A stretch of DNA of 57,580 nt, taken from positions 1 through 57,580 of the forward strand of contig NZ_JABERD010000043.1 of the NCBI RefSeq assembly GCF_013044505.1, in the 5' to 3' direction. The notes below the pieces were generated by a model. The model was not told the DNA's origin and ran no database searches. It saw nothing but the letters and a program-made list of their open reading frames with translations. This stretch comes from Streptomyces sp. S3(2020). GTDB taxonomy: Bacteria > Actinomycetota > Actinomycetes > Streptomycetales > Streptomycetaceae. A program made the position numbers and the translations under genes. Of the stretch, positions 1 to 7,947 are shown piece by piece (the first letter of the stretch is position 1; each line of letters opens with the position of its first letter).

Positions 1-263
1 CGCGGGGTGGCCGCGCGGGTGGACGAGACGGGGAGGCGGGTGCGGTGAGCGCGGGGGGGGGGGTGGTCCTGTGTCGGTGGGGGCGCGTCGGTGCCCTGTG
101 AGCCCTGTGAGGTCCTTCCGACCGGGCGCAGCGCCGACAGGCGGCTGCCCTCGGCCGTCTGCTCGGTACCCGGTGTCGACGCCGGCTGCGTGTGCGGCGT
201 GAACCAGCCGCTCCCGCCGCCGGAAGTGCCGTTGTCGGCCGACGCGGTGGTCGGAGCGTCCAT
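1..263 (-). CDS. Unidentified protein, N-terminal fragment (runs off the left edge)
   Basis: An open frame starts at ATG 263 on the minus strand and stays open to the window edge (about 87 residues). A purine-rich GAGGCGAGG lies about 7 nt upstream as a ribosome binding site. The visible part is low complexity, rich in Thr, Ser, Gly, Pro and Gln, with no domain I recognise, so no function can be given. The frame crosses an 11-G run (53-63), a natural slippage or assembly-error site. Third positions stay G/C rich on the far side of the run in the same frame, which argues that the frame is intact here. It may be a cytosolic disordered leader of a larger protein lying outside the window. Confidence 0.5.
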   Translation of the reverse strand, partial: MDAPTTASADNGTSGGGSGWFTPHTQPASTPGTEQTAEGSRLSALRPVGRTSQGSQGTDAPPPTQDHPPPRAHRTRLPVSSTRAATP

Positions 264-688
264 GGTGTGCCTCGCCTCGAACATCTTTCGGTCGGTCTGC
301 GCACTTCCTCGGTCGGAATGTGCCTGCTTTCCCCCGCAGACGGCTTGCTTTCCCCGTTCATGGCCGCGGCCAATGCGGCCACATTCAACTCGTATGCGCG
401 CTCCATACGGACAAGTAAGGCGAGAGTGTGACATTGGCCGCAGTACTCTCACCGCAGCCTCCCACCGGGTGGGGACACCGGGCCGCATAACCGAAAATGC
501 GGGTCTTCGATCTCTCCGTCCCGTTAGGCTTCCTTGCCTTGTCCACGGTCCGGGCAGGGCATGTGCAGGGTCTGCGCACCTCACGCCGGACGAGAACCGG
601 AGTCGACCCTACCGGTCAGCGCTCCGCACACAAGTCCCGCCTTCCTCGCCCACGAATGAGGCGAGGAGCGAACCATCAATTCCCTCAA
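264..688. other. Intergenic region without a supported gene
   Basis: This stretch of about 425 bases separates the left-edge gene (reading left) from the 3' end of the HAD gene. Open frames here have poor codon bias and overlap real genes in shadow frames. The only structure I see is an inverted repeat CGTATG-N7-CATACG at 391-409, about 130 bases upstream of the left gene, which could be a regulator site. No RNA gene is evident. Confidence 0.5.
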
Positions 689-1321
689 TTACCGGGCGTG
701 GCGCACCAATTCATAGGCATCCCACAGATCTCTGCCCGTGTAGGCATGGGTCGCGAGACCGGACAGATGGCTGTCCGCATTGACCGCGACGGAGACCGGC
801 ACCGTGCTGAAAAGGTCCTTGTCCGAGGACGAGTCCCCATAGGCGATGCAATCGGCCCGGCTCACCCCGAACTCCTCGCACAGCCGGTCGGCGATCAGGA
901 CCTTGGCCGCGGCACTGAGCACTCCGGCCGGGTCCACGGGCTCCGTGAACGGCACGGCGGGAAACCGCGATCCGTACGCCGCGTGGGCACCCCAGGTGAT
1001 GAGCCGCTCGACGAAGAAGGACGGCGAGAGCGATACGACGGCGCAGTAGTCGCCGTTCTCCCGGATCTCCTCCCAGACATCGCGAATTCGGGCCAGCCAC
1101 GGAGCGCCCTCGAAAGCAGCCGCCACATGAGCCTCGGTGAGCTCTGCCCACAGTTCCCGCACCCGCGCGGCATACTCGGGCGGTTCTATCAGCCCTGCCG
1201 AAATCTCCTGGTCGAGTGCCACGGCCTCGGCTTCCAGCCCCAGTTGCCGGGAGATCTCCACGGGCGAGGAAGTGCCGTACAGCAATGTGCCGTCAAGGTC
1301 GAAGAGATGAAGTCTGGCCAT
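689..1321 (-). CDS. HAD-superfamily hydrolase (SerB-like phosphatase)
   Basis: A 210-residue haloacid dehalogenase-fold phosphohydrolase, probably cytosolic. Motif I is DLDGT near residue 7 (nucleophile and acid/base Asp), motif II is the Ser in VVSLSPSF, and motif IV is GDSSSDKDLF near residue 170. The all-helical insert after motif I fits the SerB-like subclass that acts on small phosphomonoesters; the substrate is unknown. An upstream in-frame extension has no coding character. The chosen ATG is preceded by no Shine-Dalgarno sequence, but TAGCCT (1330-1335, minus strand) lies 8 nt upstream as a -10 element, so the mRNA may be leaderless or nearly so. An 11-bp direct repeat sits just behind it (1340-1363). 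Confidence 0.8.
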   Translation of the reverse strand: MARLHLFDLDGTLLYGTSSPVEISRQLGLEAEAVALDQEISAGLIEPPEYAARVRELWAELTEAHVAAAFEGAPWLARIRDVWEEIRENGDYCAVVSLSPSFFVERLITWGAHAAYGSRFPAVPFTEPVDPAGVLSAAAKVLIADRLCEEFGVSRADCIAYGDSSSDKDLFSTVPVSVAVNADSHLSGLATHAYTGRDLWDAYELVRHAR

Positions 1322-1339
1322 GGTGCCCGAGGCTAGCCT

Positions 1340-1363
1340 GGTCGGATGACGAGGTCGGATGAC
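1340..1363 (-). repeat. 11-bp direct repeat in the HAD promoter region
   Basis: GGTCGGATGAC (plus strand) occurs at 1340-1350 and again at 1353-1363, a 13-bp period, just upstream of the proposed -10 of the HAD gene. It may be a regulator site, though this is only inferred from position. Confidence 0.4.
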
Positions 1364-1381
1364 GGCGCCTCGGTGAGGACC

Positions 1382-1414
1382 CTTGAAGCACTTTTGAAGG
1401 ATTCTTGAAGCACT
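1382..1414. promoter_or_regulatory. Triple 11-bp phased repeat (TTGAAG x3)
   Basis: Three consecutive 11-mers, CTTGAAGCACT (1382-1392), TTTGAAGGATT (1393-1403) and CTTGAAGCACT (1404-1414), put TTGAAG exactly once per helical turn. Direct repeats with an 11-bp period are the known binding pattern of Streptomyces SARP activators. The site lies between the divergent HAD and GNAT genes; the regulator and target are not known. Confidence 0.45.
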
Positions 1415-1485
1415 GCGGCCAGGGCGCCGTCGATACTTCTCGAGGCCGTTCGATGCCTGCCGTTCTATGCCTGCAGCTCGCCCGT

Positions 1486-1499
1486 GTTTCACGTGAAAC
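1486..1499. promoter_or_regulatory. parS: parS site (perfect)
   Basis: GTTTCACGTGAAAC, the Streptomyces ParB-binding palindrome. Flanking bases extend it to a 26-bp perfect palindrome (1480-1505). It lies upstream of the GNAT gene starting at 1611. Confidence 0.93.
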
Positions 1500-1610
1500 A
1501 CGGGCCGTCTGTCGAGGCGCTGTGCAGTCGGATACGACATGGCCAAAACCTCGTACATCCCGCCGGAAACAGGTGGACGCCGAGGGCGCCCGTCAGACAG
1601 CCTGACCTGC

Positions 1611-2477
1611 GTGTCGACACCTTCCCTCGCCGATCTGCCCATCCGCCGACTGACGCTGCGCGATCTCGCCGCCTGCGCCGACTTGTCCGAGGACCGGGGG
1701 TGGCCGCGCGAGGAGCACAAGTGGGGCTTCCTCCTCACCTCCGGGAAGGGATACGGCATCGACGACCCCGACGGCGGCCTCGTCAGCGCCTGTGTCGTCA
1801 CCGAGTACGGGCCGTGGGACCGCCCCGACCTGGGGGCCATCGGCATGGTGCTTGTAGCCGAGCGGCATGCACGCAAAGGCATCGGCCGCCGGCTGATGCG
1901 CCACGTGATCGCGGCGATGGGCACCACCCCGCTGACCCTGCATGCGACGCCGTACGGCCGACCGCTCTACGAGGAACTCGGCTTCAAGGTCACCGGCCGG
2001 GCGGAGATGGTGCGGGGCCACTTCACGACCGCCGGATACGAGCCCGCCGTCGCCACACGCGCGGCCACCGCCGAGGACCTCAGTGCCATCCTCCGGCTCG
2101 ACGAGGAGGTCTTCGGCGCCGATCGCACGCATATCGTGACGCGGCTGCCCGCCTTCGCCGACCAGTTGCGGGTCGCCGAGGAGAACGGCCGGATCATCGG
2201 GTACGTGGGCGCGTGGCCCAACATGGACAACCATGTCGTGGGGCCGCTGGTCGCGGGGGACACGGAGACGGCGAAAGCGCTCATCGCCTCGCTGGCCGCC
2301 CACACCGACCTTCAGCTGCGCACCGACATCGACGTGCGGCACGAGGAGCTGCTGACGTGGGTGAAGGAGCGCGGGCTGGCGCCCGTCGCCTTCAACTCGG
2401 TCATGACCTACGGGATTTCGGAGTTGCCCGGTGACTGGAGCCGGCGGTTCGCGCCGGTGACGGTGGCGGCGGGGTGA
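1611..2477 (+). CDS. GNAT-family acetyltransferase with two GNAT-like halves
   Basis: A 288-residue protein with an N-terminal GNAT fold carrying the acetyl-CoA loop RKGIGRRLM and the C-terminal signature RPLYEELGFK, followed by a second, more divergent GNAT-like half of about 130 residues. This matches the tandem-GNAT type seen in actinobacteria; the acceptor substrate is unknown. I prefer GTG 1611 over an in-frame ATG at 1539: TACGAC (1533-1538) with TGTCGA 17 bp upstream looks like a promoter overlapping that ATG, and the extra 24 residues have no family character. Neither start has a clear Shine-Dalgarno. The stop codon lies inside a 26-bp tandem duplication. Confidence 0.75.
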   Translation: MSTPSLADLPIRRLTLRDLAACADLSEDRGWPREEHKWGFLLTSGKGYGIDDPDGGLVSACVVTEYGPWDRPDLGAIGMVLVAERHARKGIGRRLMRHVIAAMGTTPLTLHATPYGRPLYEELGFKVTGRAEMVRGHFTTAGYEPAVATRAATAEDLSAILRLDEEVFGADRTHIVTRLPAFADQLRVAEENGRIIGYVGAWPNMDNHVVGPLVAGDTETAKALIASLAAHTDLQLRTDIDVRHEELLTWVKERGLAPVAFNSVMTYGISELPGDWSRRFAPVTVAAG

Positions 2478-2521
2478 AGGACGGCGGCGCGGCAGCGGGG
2501 TGAGGGACGGCGGCGCGGCAG
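2470..2521 (+). repeat. 26-bp tandem duplication across the GNAT stop codon
   Basis: Two copies with a 26-bp period (beginning GGGGTGAAGG at 2471 and GGGGTGAGGG at 2497) differ by one base. The first copy contains the gene's TGA (2475-2477). Confidence 0.7.
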
Positions 2522-2547
2522 CGGCCTTCTGAGAGCAGCCGAAGTGG

Positions 2548-2579
2548 CGATGCCGGGTCCTGGTCGGAACCCGGCATCG
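2548..2579. terminator. Bidirectional terminator hairpin between convergent genes
   Basis: An 11-bp perfect stem (CGATGCCGGGT with ACCCGGCATCG) and a 10-nt loop between the GNAT gene and the convergent MFS gene. There is no T-tract, as is common in Streptomyces. Confidence 0.7.
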
Positions 2580-2646
2580 TTGGGCGCGGCTCAAGAAGGC
2601 TGCTACGACTCAAGGAGCCGACGAGGCTAGGCCGGCCCTGTCCGGT

Positions 2647-3855
2647 TCATTGATGGACGGCGGTCCGCCGCTCAGCCAGTACGGCCCCCGCCACGACCTC
2701 GCTGGGCGAGCCGGCCCTGCGCTCCAGGGCAGCCGAGACAAGCGCGAGCCCCAGCGCGGCGGCGGCCAGGACGGCGCCCACCCAGTTCGGAGCGGTGTAG
2801 CCGAGACCGGCACCGATGACGAGGCCGCCGAGCCAGGCGGAGAGCGCGTTGCCAAGGTTGAAGGCACCGATGTTCACCGCCGAGGCGAGTGTCGGGGCGC
2901 CGTGCGCCTGGTCGAGGACGCGCTTCTGCAGGGGCGGGACGGTGGCGAATCCCAGGGCGCCGATGAGCGCGATCGTGACGGCCGCGAGGACCTTGTTGTG
3001 CGCGGTGAGCGTGAAGAGCGCGAGAACGACGGCCAGGGCGCCCAGTGACACGTACAGCAGGGGCATCAGGGCGCGGTCCGCGTACTTGCCGCCGATGAGG
3101 TTGCCGCCGACCATGCCGAGGCCGAAGAGGACGAGCAGCCAGGTGACGGAGCCGTCGGCGAACCCGGCGACGTGGGTCATCATCGGCGCGATGTAGGTGA
3201 CGGCCGCGAAGACGCCGCCGAAGCCGAGCACCGTCATCGCCATGGCGAGCAGGACCTGGGTGTTCTTGAAGGCGGCCAGTTCGTGGCGCAGACGCACGCC
3301 CTCCGGCTTGGGCATGTCGGGGACGAGCTTGGCGATGCCGGCCAGCCCCAGGACGCCCAATGCGGCGACGAGGGCGAAGGTGACGCGCCAGCCTACGGTC
3401 TGCCCCACGAGGGTGCCGAGCGGGACGCCCACCACGTTGGCGACGGTGAGGCCGGTGAACATCATCGCGATGGCTCCGGCCTTCTTGTCCGGGGCGACCA
3501 GTTCGGCTGCCACGACCGAGCCGATGCCGAAGAAGGCACCGTGGGCGAGTGAGGCGACCACCCGGCCGATCAGCATGACGCTGAATGCGGGGGCCAGGGC
3601 GGACAGCAGGTTGCCGACGATGAAGAAGCCCAACAGCACCATCAGCATGCGCTTACGGGAGACCTTGGTGCCGAGCACCGTCATCAGCGGAGCTCCGAAC
3701 ATGACGCCGAGCGCATAGCCCGTCACCAGGAAGCCGGCCGTAGGGATGGAAACCCCGAAGTCACCCGCGACCTCGGGCAGCAGCCCCATGATCACGAACT
3801 CGGTGGTTCCGATGCCGAAGGCCCCGATCGCGAGAGCCAGGAGCGCGAGAGGCAT
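2647..3855 (-). CDS. MFS transporter, drug:H+ antiporter-1 type
   Basis: A 402-residue integral membrane protein with about 12 hydrophobic segments. The N-terminal GTTEFVIMGLLPEVA, the GTKVSRKRML loop after the second helix and the VVGVPLGTLVGQ motif in helix 5 are typical of the DHA1 arabinose-efflux/chloramphenicol-resistance-like MFS exporters. Its substrate cannot be read from sequence. ATG 3855 is preferred because GGAAGG lies 11 nt upstream; a GTG at 3867 overlaps that site. The gene is divergent from a MarR regulator 141 bp away, the classic arrangement of a ligand-responsive repressor controlling its own exporter. Confidence 0.9.
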   Translation of the reverse strand: MPLALLALAIGAFGIGTTEFVIMGLLPEVAGDFGVSIPTAGFLVTGYALGVMFGAPLMTVLGTKVSRKRMLMVLLGFFIVGNLLSALAPAFSVMLIGRVVASLAHGAFFGIGSVVAAELVAPDKKAGAIAMMFTGLTVANVVGVPLGTLVGQTVGWRVTFALVAALGVLGLAGIAKLVPDMPKPEGVRLRHELAAFKNTQVLLAMAMTVLGFGGVFAAVTYIAPMMTHVAGFADGSVTWLLVLFGLGMVGGNLIGGKYADRALMPLLYVSLGALAVVLALFTLTAHNKVLAAVTIALIGALGFATVPPLQKRVLDQAHGAPTLASAVNIGAFNLGNALSAWLGGLVIGAGLGYTAPNWVGAVLAAAALGLALVSAALERRAGSPSEVVAGAVLAERRTAVHQ

Positions 3856-3906
3856 GAGGGTCTGCACCTTCCAGGTGATTGCAGGAGCTGTTTACATTCG
3901 AAGACA

Positions 3907-3933
3907 ATACTTGCAGACGCGCGATACTTGCAA
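3907..3933. promoter_or_regulatory. Candidate MarR operator: repeated ATACTTGCA
   Basis: ATACTTGCA occurs at 3907-3915 and 3924-3932 (17-bp period) in the intergenic region between the divergent MFS and MarR genes. A likely -10 element TATCCT for the marR-type gene follows at 3958-3963. That this is the repressor's binding site is inferred from position. Confidence 0.45.
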
Positions 3934-3996
3934 GCGCTGACTATTGCAGCCCTGCTCTATCCTGGTTCCAGTCGTTCCGGGACGAAGGAAGCGCCG

Positions 3997-4455
3997 ATGA
4001 CAGCGACGGACCCCGCACTCACCGCCCTCTCGCAGGGCTGGTGCGCCCTCTCCTTGCTGCACGGGAGGATCGAGGCCCATATCGAGCGGGCCCTCCAGTC
4101 CAAGCACGACCTCAGCGTGCGCGAGTACTCCCTGCTAGACGTCCTCAGCCGGCAGCACGACGGCGACGGCGGCCATCTGCAGATGAAGCAGGTCGCCGAC
4201 GCCGTCGTGCTGAGCCAGAGCGCCACCACCCGGCTGGTCACCCGCCTGGAGGACCGCCGCCTGCTCACCCGTTACCTGTGCCCCACCGACCGCCGCGGCA
4301 TCTACACCAACGTCACCGAGGCGGGGCTCAAGCTCCTCGACGAAGCACGGCCGACCAATGACACCGCCCTGCGCGAGGCTCTCGACGAAGCCGCCAGGAA
4401 CCCCGAGCTGGCCCCGTTGGTCCGGGTCGTGGAGTCGCTGAACGTGCCCGCCTAG
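3997..4455 (+). CDS. MarR-family transcriptional regulator
   Basis: A 152-residue winged-helix protein. The recognition region reads MKQVADAVVLSQSATTRLVTRLEDRRLLTR, followed by the wing CPTDRRGIYTNVTEAG with the family's D-x-R-G pattern. It probably binds DNA as a dimer and releases on binding a ligand or oxidant. ATG 3997 follows GAAGGAAG at good spacing; an upstream in-frame start lacks one and lies inside the promoter. The divergent MFS exporter is the likely target. Only 10 bases separate its stop from the next gene, but that gene has its own -10-like element. Confidence 0.9.
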   Translation: MTATDPALTALSQGWCALSLLHGRIEAHIERALQSKHDLSVREYSLLDVLSRQHDGDGGHLQMKQVADAVVLSQSATTRLVTRLEDRRLLTRYLCPTDRRGIYTNVTEAGLKLLDEARPTNDTALREALDEAARNPELAPLVRVVESLNVPA

Positions 4456-4465
4456 GCTGGCCGGC

Positions 4466-4918
4466 ATGGGAGATCTTGAAATACGCGCCGCCGTCGCCGC
4501 CGATGTCCCCGCGATCGTCGCCATGCTCGCGGACGACCCGCTGGGCGCGCAGCGCGAGTCACCGGACGACCTCGCCCCCTACCTGACCGCGCTGGAGCGG
4601 CTTGTCACCGACCCGAACCAGCACCTGGTCGTGGCCGTCCGCGAGGACCGCGTCGTGGGCACGCTCCAGCTCACGATCATTCCCGGGCTGTCCCGGCGCG
4701 GCTCCACCCGGTCGATCATCGAAGGCGTCCGCATCCACGCCGACGAGCGCGGCAGTGGTCTGGGCACGCGGCTCATCGAGTGGGCGGTCGATGAATCACG
4801 GCGTCAGAACTGCCAGTTGGTGCAGCTGACCTCCGATGCCACCCGCACCGACGCACATCGCTTCTACGAGAGGCTGGGCTTTGAGGCCTCACACGTGGGC
4901 TTCAAACTGCCGCTCTGA
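4466..4918 (+). CDS. GNAT-family N-acetyltransferase
   Basis: A 150-residue single-domain GNAT. The acetyl-CoA pyrophosphate loop is ADERGSGLGTRLIEWA near residues 92-107, and HRFYERLGFE is the family's C-terminal signature. The acceptor is unknown. The ATG has no Shine-Dalgarno; TAGGCT (within 4454-4459) lies just upstream and overlaps the marR stop, so translation may be leaderless or coupled. The gene ends in a convergent intergenic region with a parS hairpin. Confidence 0.88.
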   Translation: MGDLEIRAAVAADVPAIVAMLADDPLGAQRESPDDLAPYLTALERLVTDPNQHLVVAVREDRVVGTLQLTIIPGLSRRGSTRSIIEGVRIHADERGSGLGTRLIEWAVDESRRQNCQLVQLTSDATRTDAHRFYERLGFEASHVGFKLPL

Positions 4919-4990
4919 AGCAGAGGATGCCAGGGACGCCGGACGCACGAGGCCGCCGCTCCGATCCTCAGGCCCACTGTTCCGACCCCT

Positions 4991-5022
4991 GAGGGGCTTG
5001 TTTCACGTGAAACAAGCCCCTC
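4991..5022. terminator. 32-bp palindrome with parS at its centre, terminator-like
   Basis: GAGGGGCTTG and CAAGCCCCTC flank the parS core perfectly, making one uninterrupted palindrome between convergent genes. As RNA it would form a strong hairpin on either strand, so it may act as a terminator as well as a ParB site. Confidence 0.6.
5000..5013. promoter_or_regulatory. parS: parS site (perfect)
   Basis: GTTTCACGTGAAAC in the convergent gap between the GNAT and beta-lactamase-like genes, at the centre of a 32-bp palindrome. Confidence 0.93.
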
Positions 5023-5027
5023 CCCGC

Positions 5028-6413
5028 TCAGCCGATACCGCGCCACCCCTCCGGGTCCACCCCACCCGGCACAGGCGCCCCCTTGTCGTACGGCTGACGC
5101 GTGAACACGAACGACCCGAGGTCCAGATGGCTCACGCCGCCGTCAGGCCGCCGTACGGCCCTCAGAGGCTCTCCGGCGAAGTAGCCCTCAAGGCCGGTCC
5201 ACGTGCCGTCACCGTTCTTACGGAAACGTGAGCGGCGGCCGACGCCGCTCAGGGGATCCAGTGAGACGCCGCCCTCGCTCGTCAGCCGCAGCACGAACGC
5301 GTGCGTTCCCCAGTACCACTGCCCCGCCAACTCCAGTACGGCCGAGTCGATTTCGGGCAGCGGACGCCACGGCTCGGGGATCCGCGGCTCGGCCTCCGCG
5401 ACGATCCGTACGAGGTCGGCGCCCACGGAACCCAGCAGTGGCCCGGAGGTGCAGTTGGCCAGCACCACCGCGGCTACATCGTCCGCCACGCTGATGGTGA
5501 GGTTGGCCAGGAACCCCGGCAGGGACCCCGAGTGCCCGACGAGCAGTCGGCCGTCCCGGCTCTGCACCTGCATGCCCAGACCGTACGTCGTACCGTCCAC
5601 GACATCCGCGGCCTCGGCCGGAGCGGCGGGCGTCCGCATCTCCCGTACCGTCTCCGCGCACAGCACCCGGTCGTCGCCCTTCGCCAGGAAGGCCGCGAAC
5701 TTCGCCAGGTCACCGGTGGTGGACCAGAGTTGCCCTGCCGGTGCCATGAGCCCGAGGTCCTCGGTGGGCTCCGGAAGCATCACATCGGCCCAGGGATGCA
5801 CCGCCCAGCCACCCGCGTGCGGTGCCCGGGGCTGCGCGCTCGTGCTGTCGAGGCCCAGAGGTTCGAGCACCTCGTGCCGCAGGACGTCCTCCCAAGCGGC
5901 GCCGCGCAGCTTCTCGACCAGCGCGCCCAGCAGGGTGTAGCCGGGGTTCGAATAGTGGAAACGGCGGCCGGCCGGGTGCAGGAAGGGCTGCTCGCCGAGC
6001 ACGTCGGTCAGTTCGGGGCGCAGCGAGCCCGGGCTGCGCTCCCACCACGGCCCTGGCGACTCGGCCGCCAACCCAGCCGTGTGCGCGAGGAGTTCGGCAA
6101 TGGTGGCCTCCCCCGCGCCCGTGCCCGGCAGATGCTTCTCCAACGGGTCACCGAGGTCGAGCAGTCCCTCGTCGCGCAGTCGCAGCACGAGAACGGCGGT
6201 GAAGGTCTTGGTGATCGAGCCGATGCGGTACTGCACGTTCTCGTCCGGCCCGTGCCCGTCCACCGACGTCCGCGAGCCGTGCCAGACGGCCCGGCCGTCC
6301 CTCACCACCGCCGCGACCAGTGATGGCGCACGCCCCTCGGCCTGGGCGACGGCGATGCGGTGCAGCAGCGCCCGGCGCGTGCCGGGAAGCAGCTCGTCTT
6401 GAGATGTCGTCAT
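5028..6413 (-). CDS. Serine beta-lactamase/D-alanyl-D-alanine carboxypeptidase-like hydrolase
   Basis: A 461-residue member of the class C beta-lactamase family (AmpC/EstB/DD-peptidase fold). The catalytic SxxK is SITK (Ser66-Lys69), the YxN motif is YSN (154-156), and HSG near residue 300 replaces the KTG triad as in many family esterases and carboxypeptidases. A C-terminal beta-rich domain of about 100 residues follows. There is no signal peptide from the ATG chosen at 6413, so a cytosolic esterase or peptidase role is as likely as antibiotic hydrolysis. A longer frame to 6464 adds low-quality sequence. It lies convergent to the GNAT gene and downstream of dnaB with a 61-base gap. Confidence 0.85.
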   Translation of the reverse strand: MTTSQDELLPGTRRALLHRIAVAQAEGRAPSLVAAVVRDGRAVWHGSRTSVDGHGPDENVQYRIGSITKTFTAVLVLRLRDEGLLDLGDPLEKHLPGTGAGEATIAELLAHTAGLAAESPGPWWERSPGSLRPELTDVLGEQPFLHPAGRRFHYSNPGYTLLGALVEKLRGAAWEDVLRHEVLEPLGLDSTSAQPRAPHAGGWAVHPWADVMLPEPTEDLGLMAPAGQLWSTTGDLAKFAAFLAKGDDRVLCAETVREMRTPAAPAEAADVVDGTTYGLGMQVQSRDGRLLVGHSGSLPGFLANLTISVADDVAAVVLANCTSGPLLGSVGADLVRIVAEAEPRIPEPWRPLPEIDSAVLELAGQWYWGTHAFVLRLTSEGGVSLDPLSGVGRRSRFRKNGDGTWTGLEGYFAGEPLRAVRRPDGGVSHLDLGSFVFTRQPYDKGAPVPGGVDPEGWRGIG

Positions 6414-6474
6414 GGGCCCAGTCCACCCCGCGGGACACCGCGGCGTCGAACGCATTGGGCCCACGACGGGCGGC

Positions 6475-7947
6475 TCAGGTCTGGGCCATGTCCACGAAGC
6501 GCGAGTAGTGGCCCTGGAAGGCGACCGTGATCGTCGCCGTCGGGCCGTTACGGTGCTTGCCCACGATGATGTCGGCCTCGCCGGCGCGCGGCGACTCCTT
6601 CTCGTAGGCGTCCTCGCGGTGCAGCAGGATCACCATGTCGGCGTCCTGCTCGATGGAGCCGGACTCACGCAGGTCGGACACCTGGGGCTTCTTGTCCGTG
6701 CGCTGCTCGGGGCCACGGTTGAGCTGTGAGAGCGCGATCACCGGGACCTCGAGCTCCTTGGCCAGGAGCTTGAGGTTACGGGACATGTCCGAGACCTCCT
6801 GCTGGCGGCTCTCGGAGCGCTTGCCTGACTGCATCAGCTGGAGGTAGTCGATGATCACGAGCTTGATGTCGTTGCGCTGCTTCAGCCGACGGCACTTCGC
6901 GCGGATCTCCATCATCGACAGGTTCGGGGAGTCGTCGATGTAGAGCGGTGCGGCCGAGACCTCGGGCATCCGACGCGCCAGCCGCGTCCAGTCCTCGTCC
7001 GTCATGGTGCCGGAACGCATGTGATGCAGAGCCACCCGCGCCTCGGCCGACAGCAGGCGCATCGCGATCTCGTTGCGCCCCATTTCCAGGGAGAAGATGA
7101 CGCTCGGCAGGTTGTTCTTGATCGACGCGGCCCGTGCGAAGTCCAGCGCCAGCGTGGACTTACCCATGGCGGGGCGGGCCGCGATGACGATCATCTGGCC
7201 CGGGTGCAGACCGTTGGTGAGCGAGTCCAGGTCCGTGAACCCCGTCGGCACACCGGTCATCTCTCCCGTGCGGGAGCCGATCGCCTCGATCTCGTCGAGC
7301 GCGCCCTCCATGATGTCGCCGAGCGGCAGATAGTCCTCGCTGGTGCGCTGCTCGGTGACCGCGTAGATCTCGGCCTGGGCCCGGTTGACGATCTCGTCGA
7401 CGTCGTCGTCGGCCGCGTATCCCATCTGGGTGATGCGGGTACCGGCCTCGACCAGACGGCGCAGGACCGCGCGCTCGTGCACGATCTCCGCGTAGTACTC
7501 GGCGTTGGCCGCCGTCGGCACGGTCTGGACGAGGGTGTGCAGATACGATGCGCCGCCGACCTTGTTGATCTCACCGCGCTTGGTGAGCTCGGCCGCGATC
7601 GTGATCGGGTCGGCCGGCTCACCCTTGGCGTAGATGTCGAGGATCGCCTGGAAGATTGTCTCGTGTGCCGGCTTGTAGAAGTCGTGTCCCTTGATGACCT
7701 CGACGACGTCGGCGATGGCGTCCTTCGACAGCAGCATGCCGCCGAGGACGGACTGCTCGGCGTCGAGGTCCTGTGGCGGTACGCGTTCGAAGGACGTGCC
7801 CCCGCCGTCCCATTCGCCGCTCTCCCGGCCGCGGTCGTGCTGCTCGTCGCGACCCCGGCCGCCCTCGCCGCGGCGGCGCGAGGCAGGCAGGCGATCACTG
7901 GGACCGCTGTCGGCCCACGGATCGTCCAAGGGCTCGGAAATGCTCAC
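6475..7947 (-). CDS. dnaB: Replicative DNA helicase DnaB
   Basis: The 490-residue hexameric 5'-3' helicase that unwinds DNA at the fork and recruits primase. A Ser/Arg/Gly-rich leader of about 50 residues precedes the N-terminal DnaB domain (about 55-160). The RecA-like motor carries Walker A ARPAMGKST (257-265), Walker B VIIDYLQLM and the QLNRGPEQR and DLRESGSIEQDAD motifs. No intein is inserted, unlike in some actinobacterial dnaB genes. GTG 7947 is supported by a strong GGGAGGAGGTGG about 6 nt upstream. The upstream region holds a cluster of DnaA-box-like 9-mers, suggesting a link to initiator activity. Confidence 0.97.
   Translation of the reverse strand: MSISEPLDDPWADSGPSDRLPASRRRGEGGRGRDEQHDRGRESGEWDGGGTSFERVPPQDLDAEQSVLGGMLLSKDAIADVVEVIKGHDFYKPAHETIFQAILDIYAKGEPADPITIAAELTKRGEINKVGGASYLHTLVQTVPTAANAEYYAEIVHERAVLRRLVEAGTRITQMGYAADDDVDEIVNRAQAEIYAVTEQRTSEDYLPLGDIMEGALDEIEAIGSRTGEMTGVPTGFTDLDSLTNGLHPGQMIVIAARPAMGKSTLALDFARAASIKNNLPSVIFSLEMGRNEIAMRLLSAEARVALHHMRSGTMTDEDWTRLARRMPEVSAAPLYIDDSPNLSMMEIRAKCRRLKQRNDIKLVIIDYLQLMQSGKRSESRQQEVSDMSRNLKLLAKELEVPVIALSQLNRGPEQRTDKKPQVSDLRESGSIEQDADMVILLHREDAYEKESPRAGEADIIVGKHRNGPTATITVAFQGHYSRFVDMAQT

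Noticed and set aside
520..545. GTTAGGCTTCC as an iron-box (DmdR) site
   Set aside because: Only the left half resembles the 19-bp iron-box palindrome; the right half does not.
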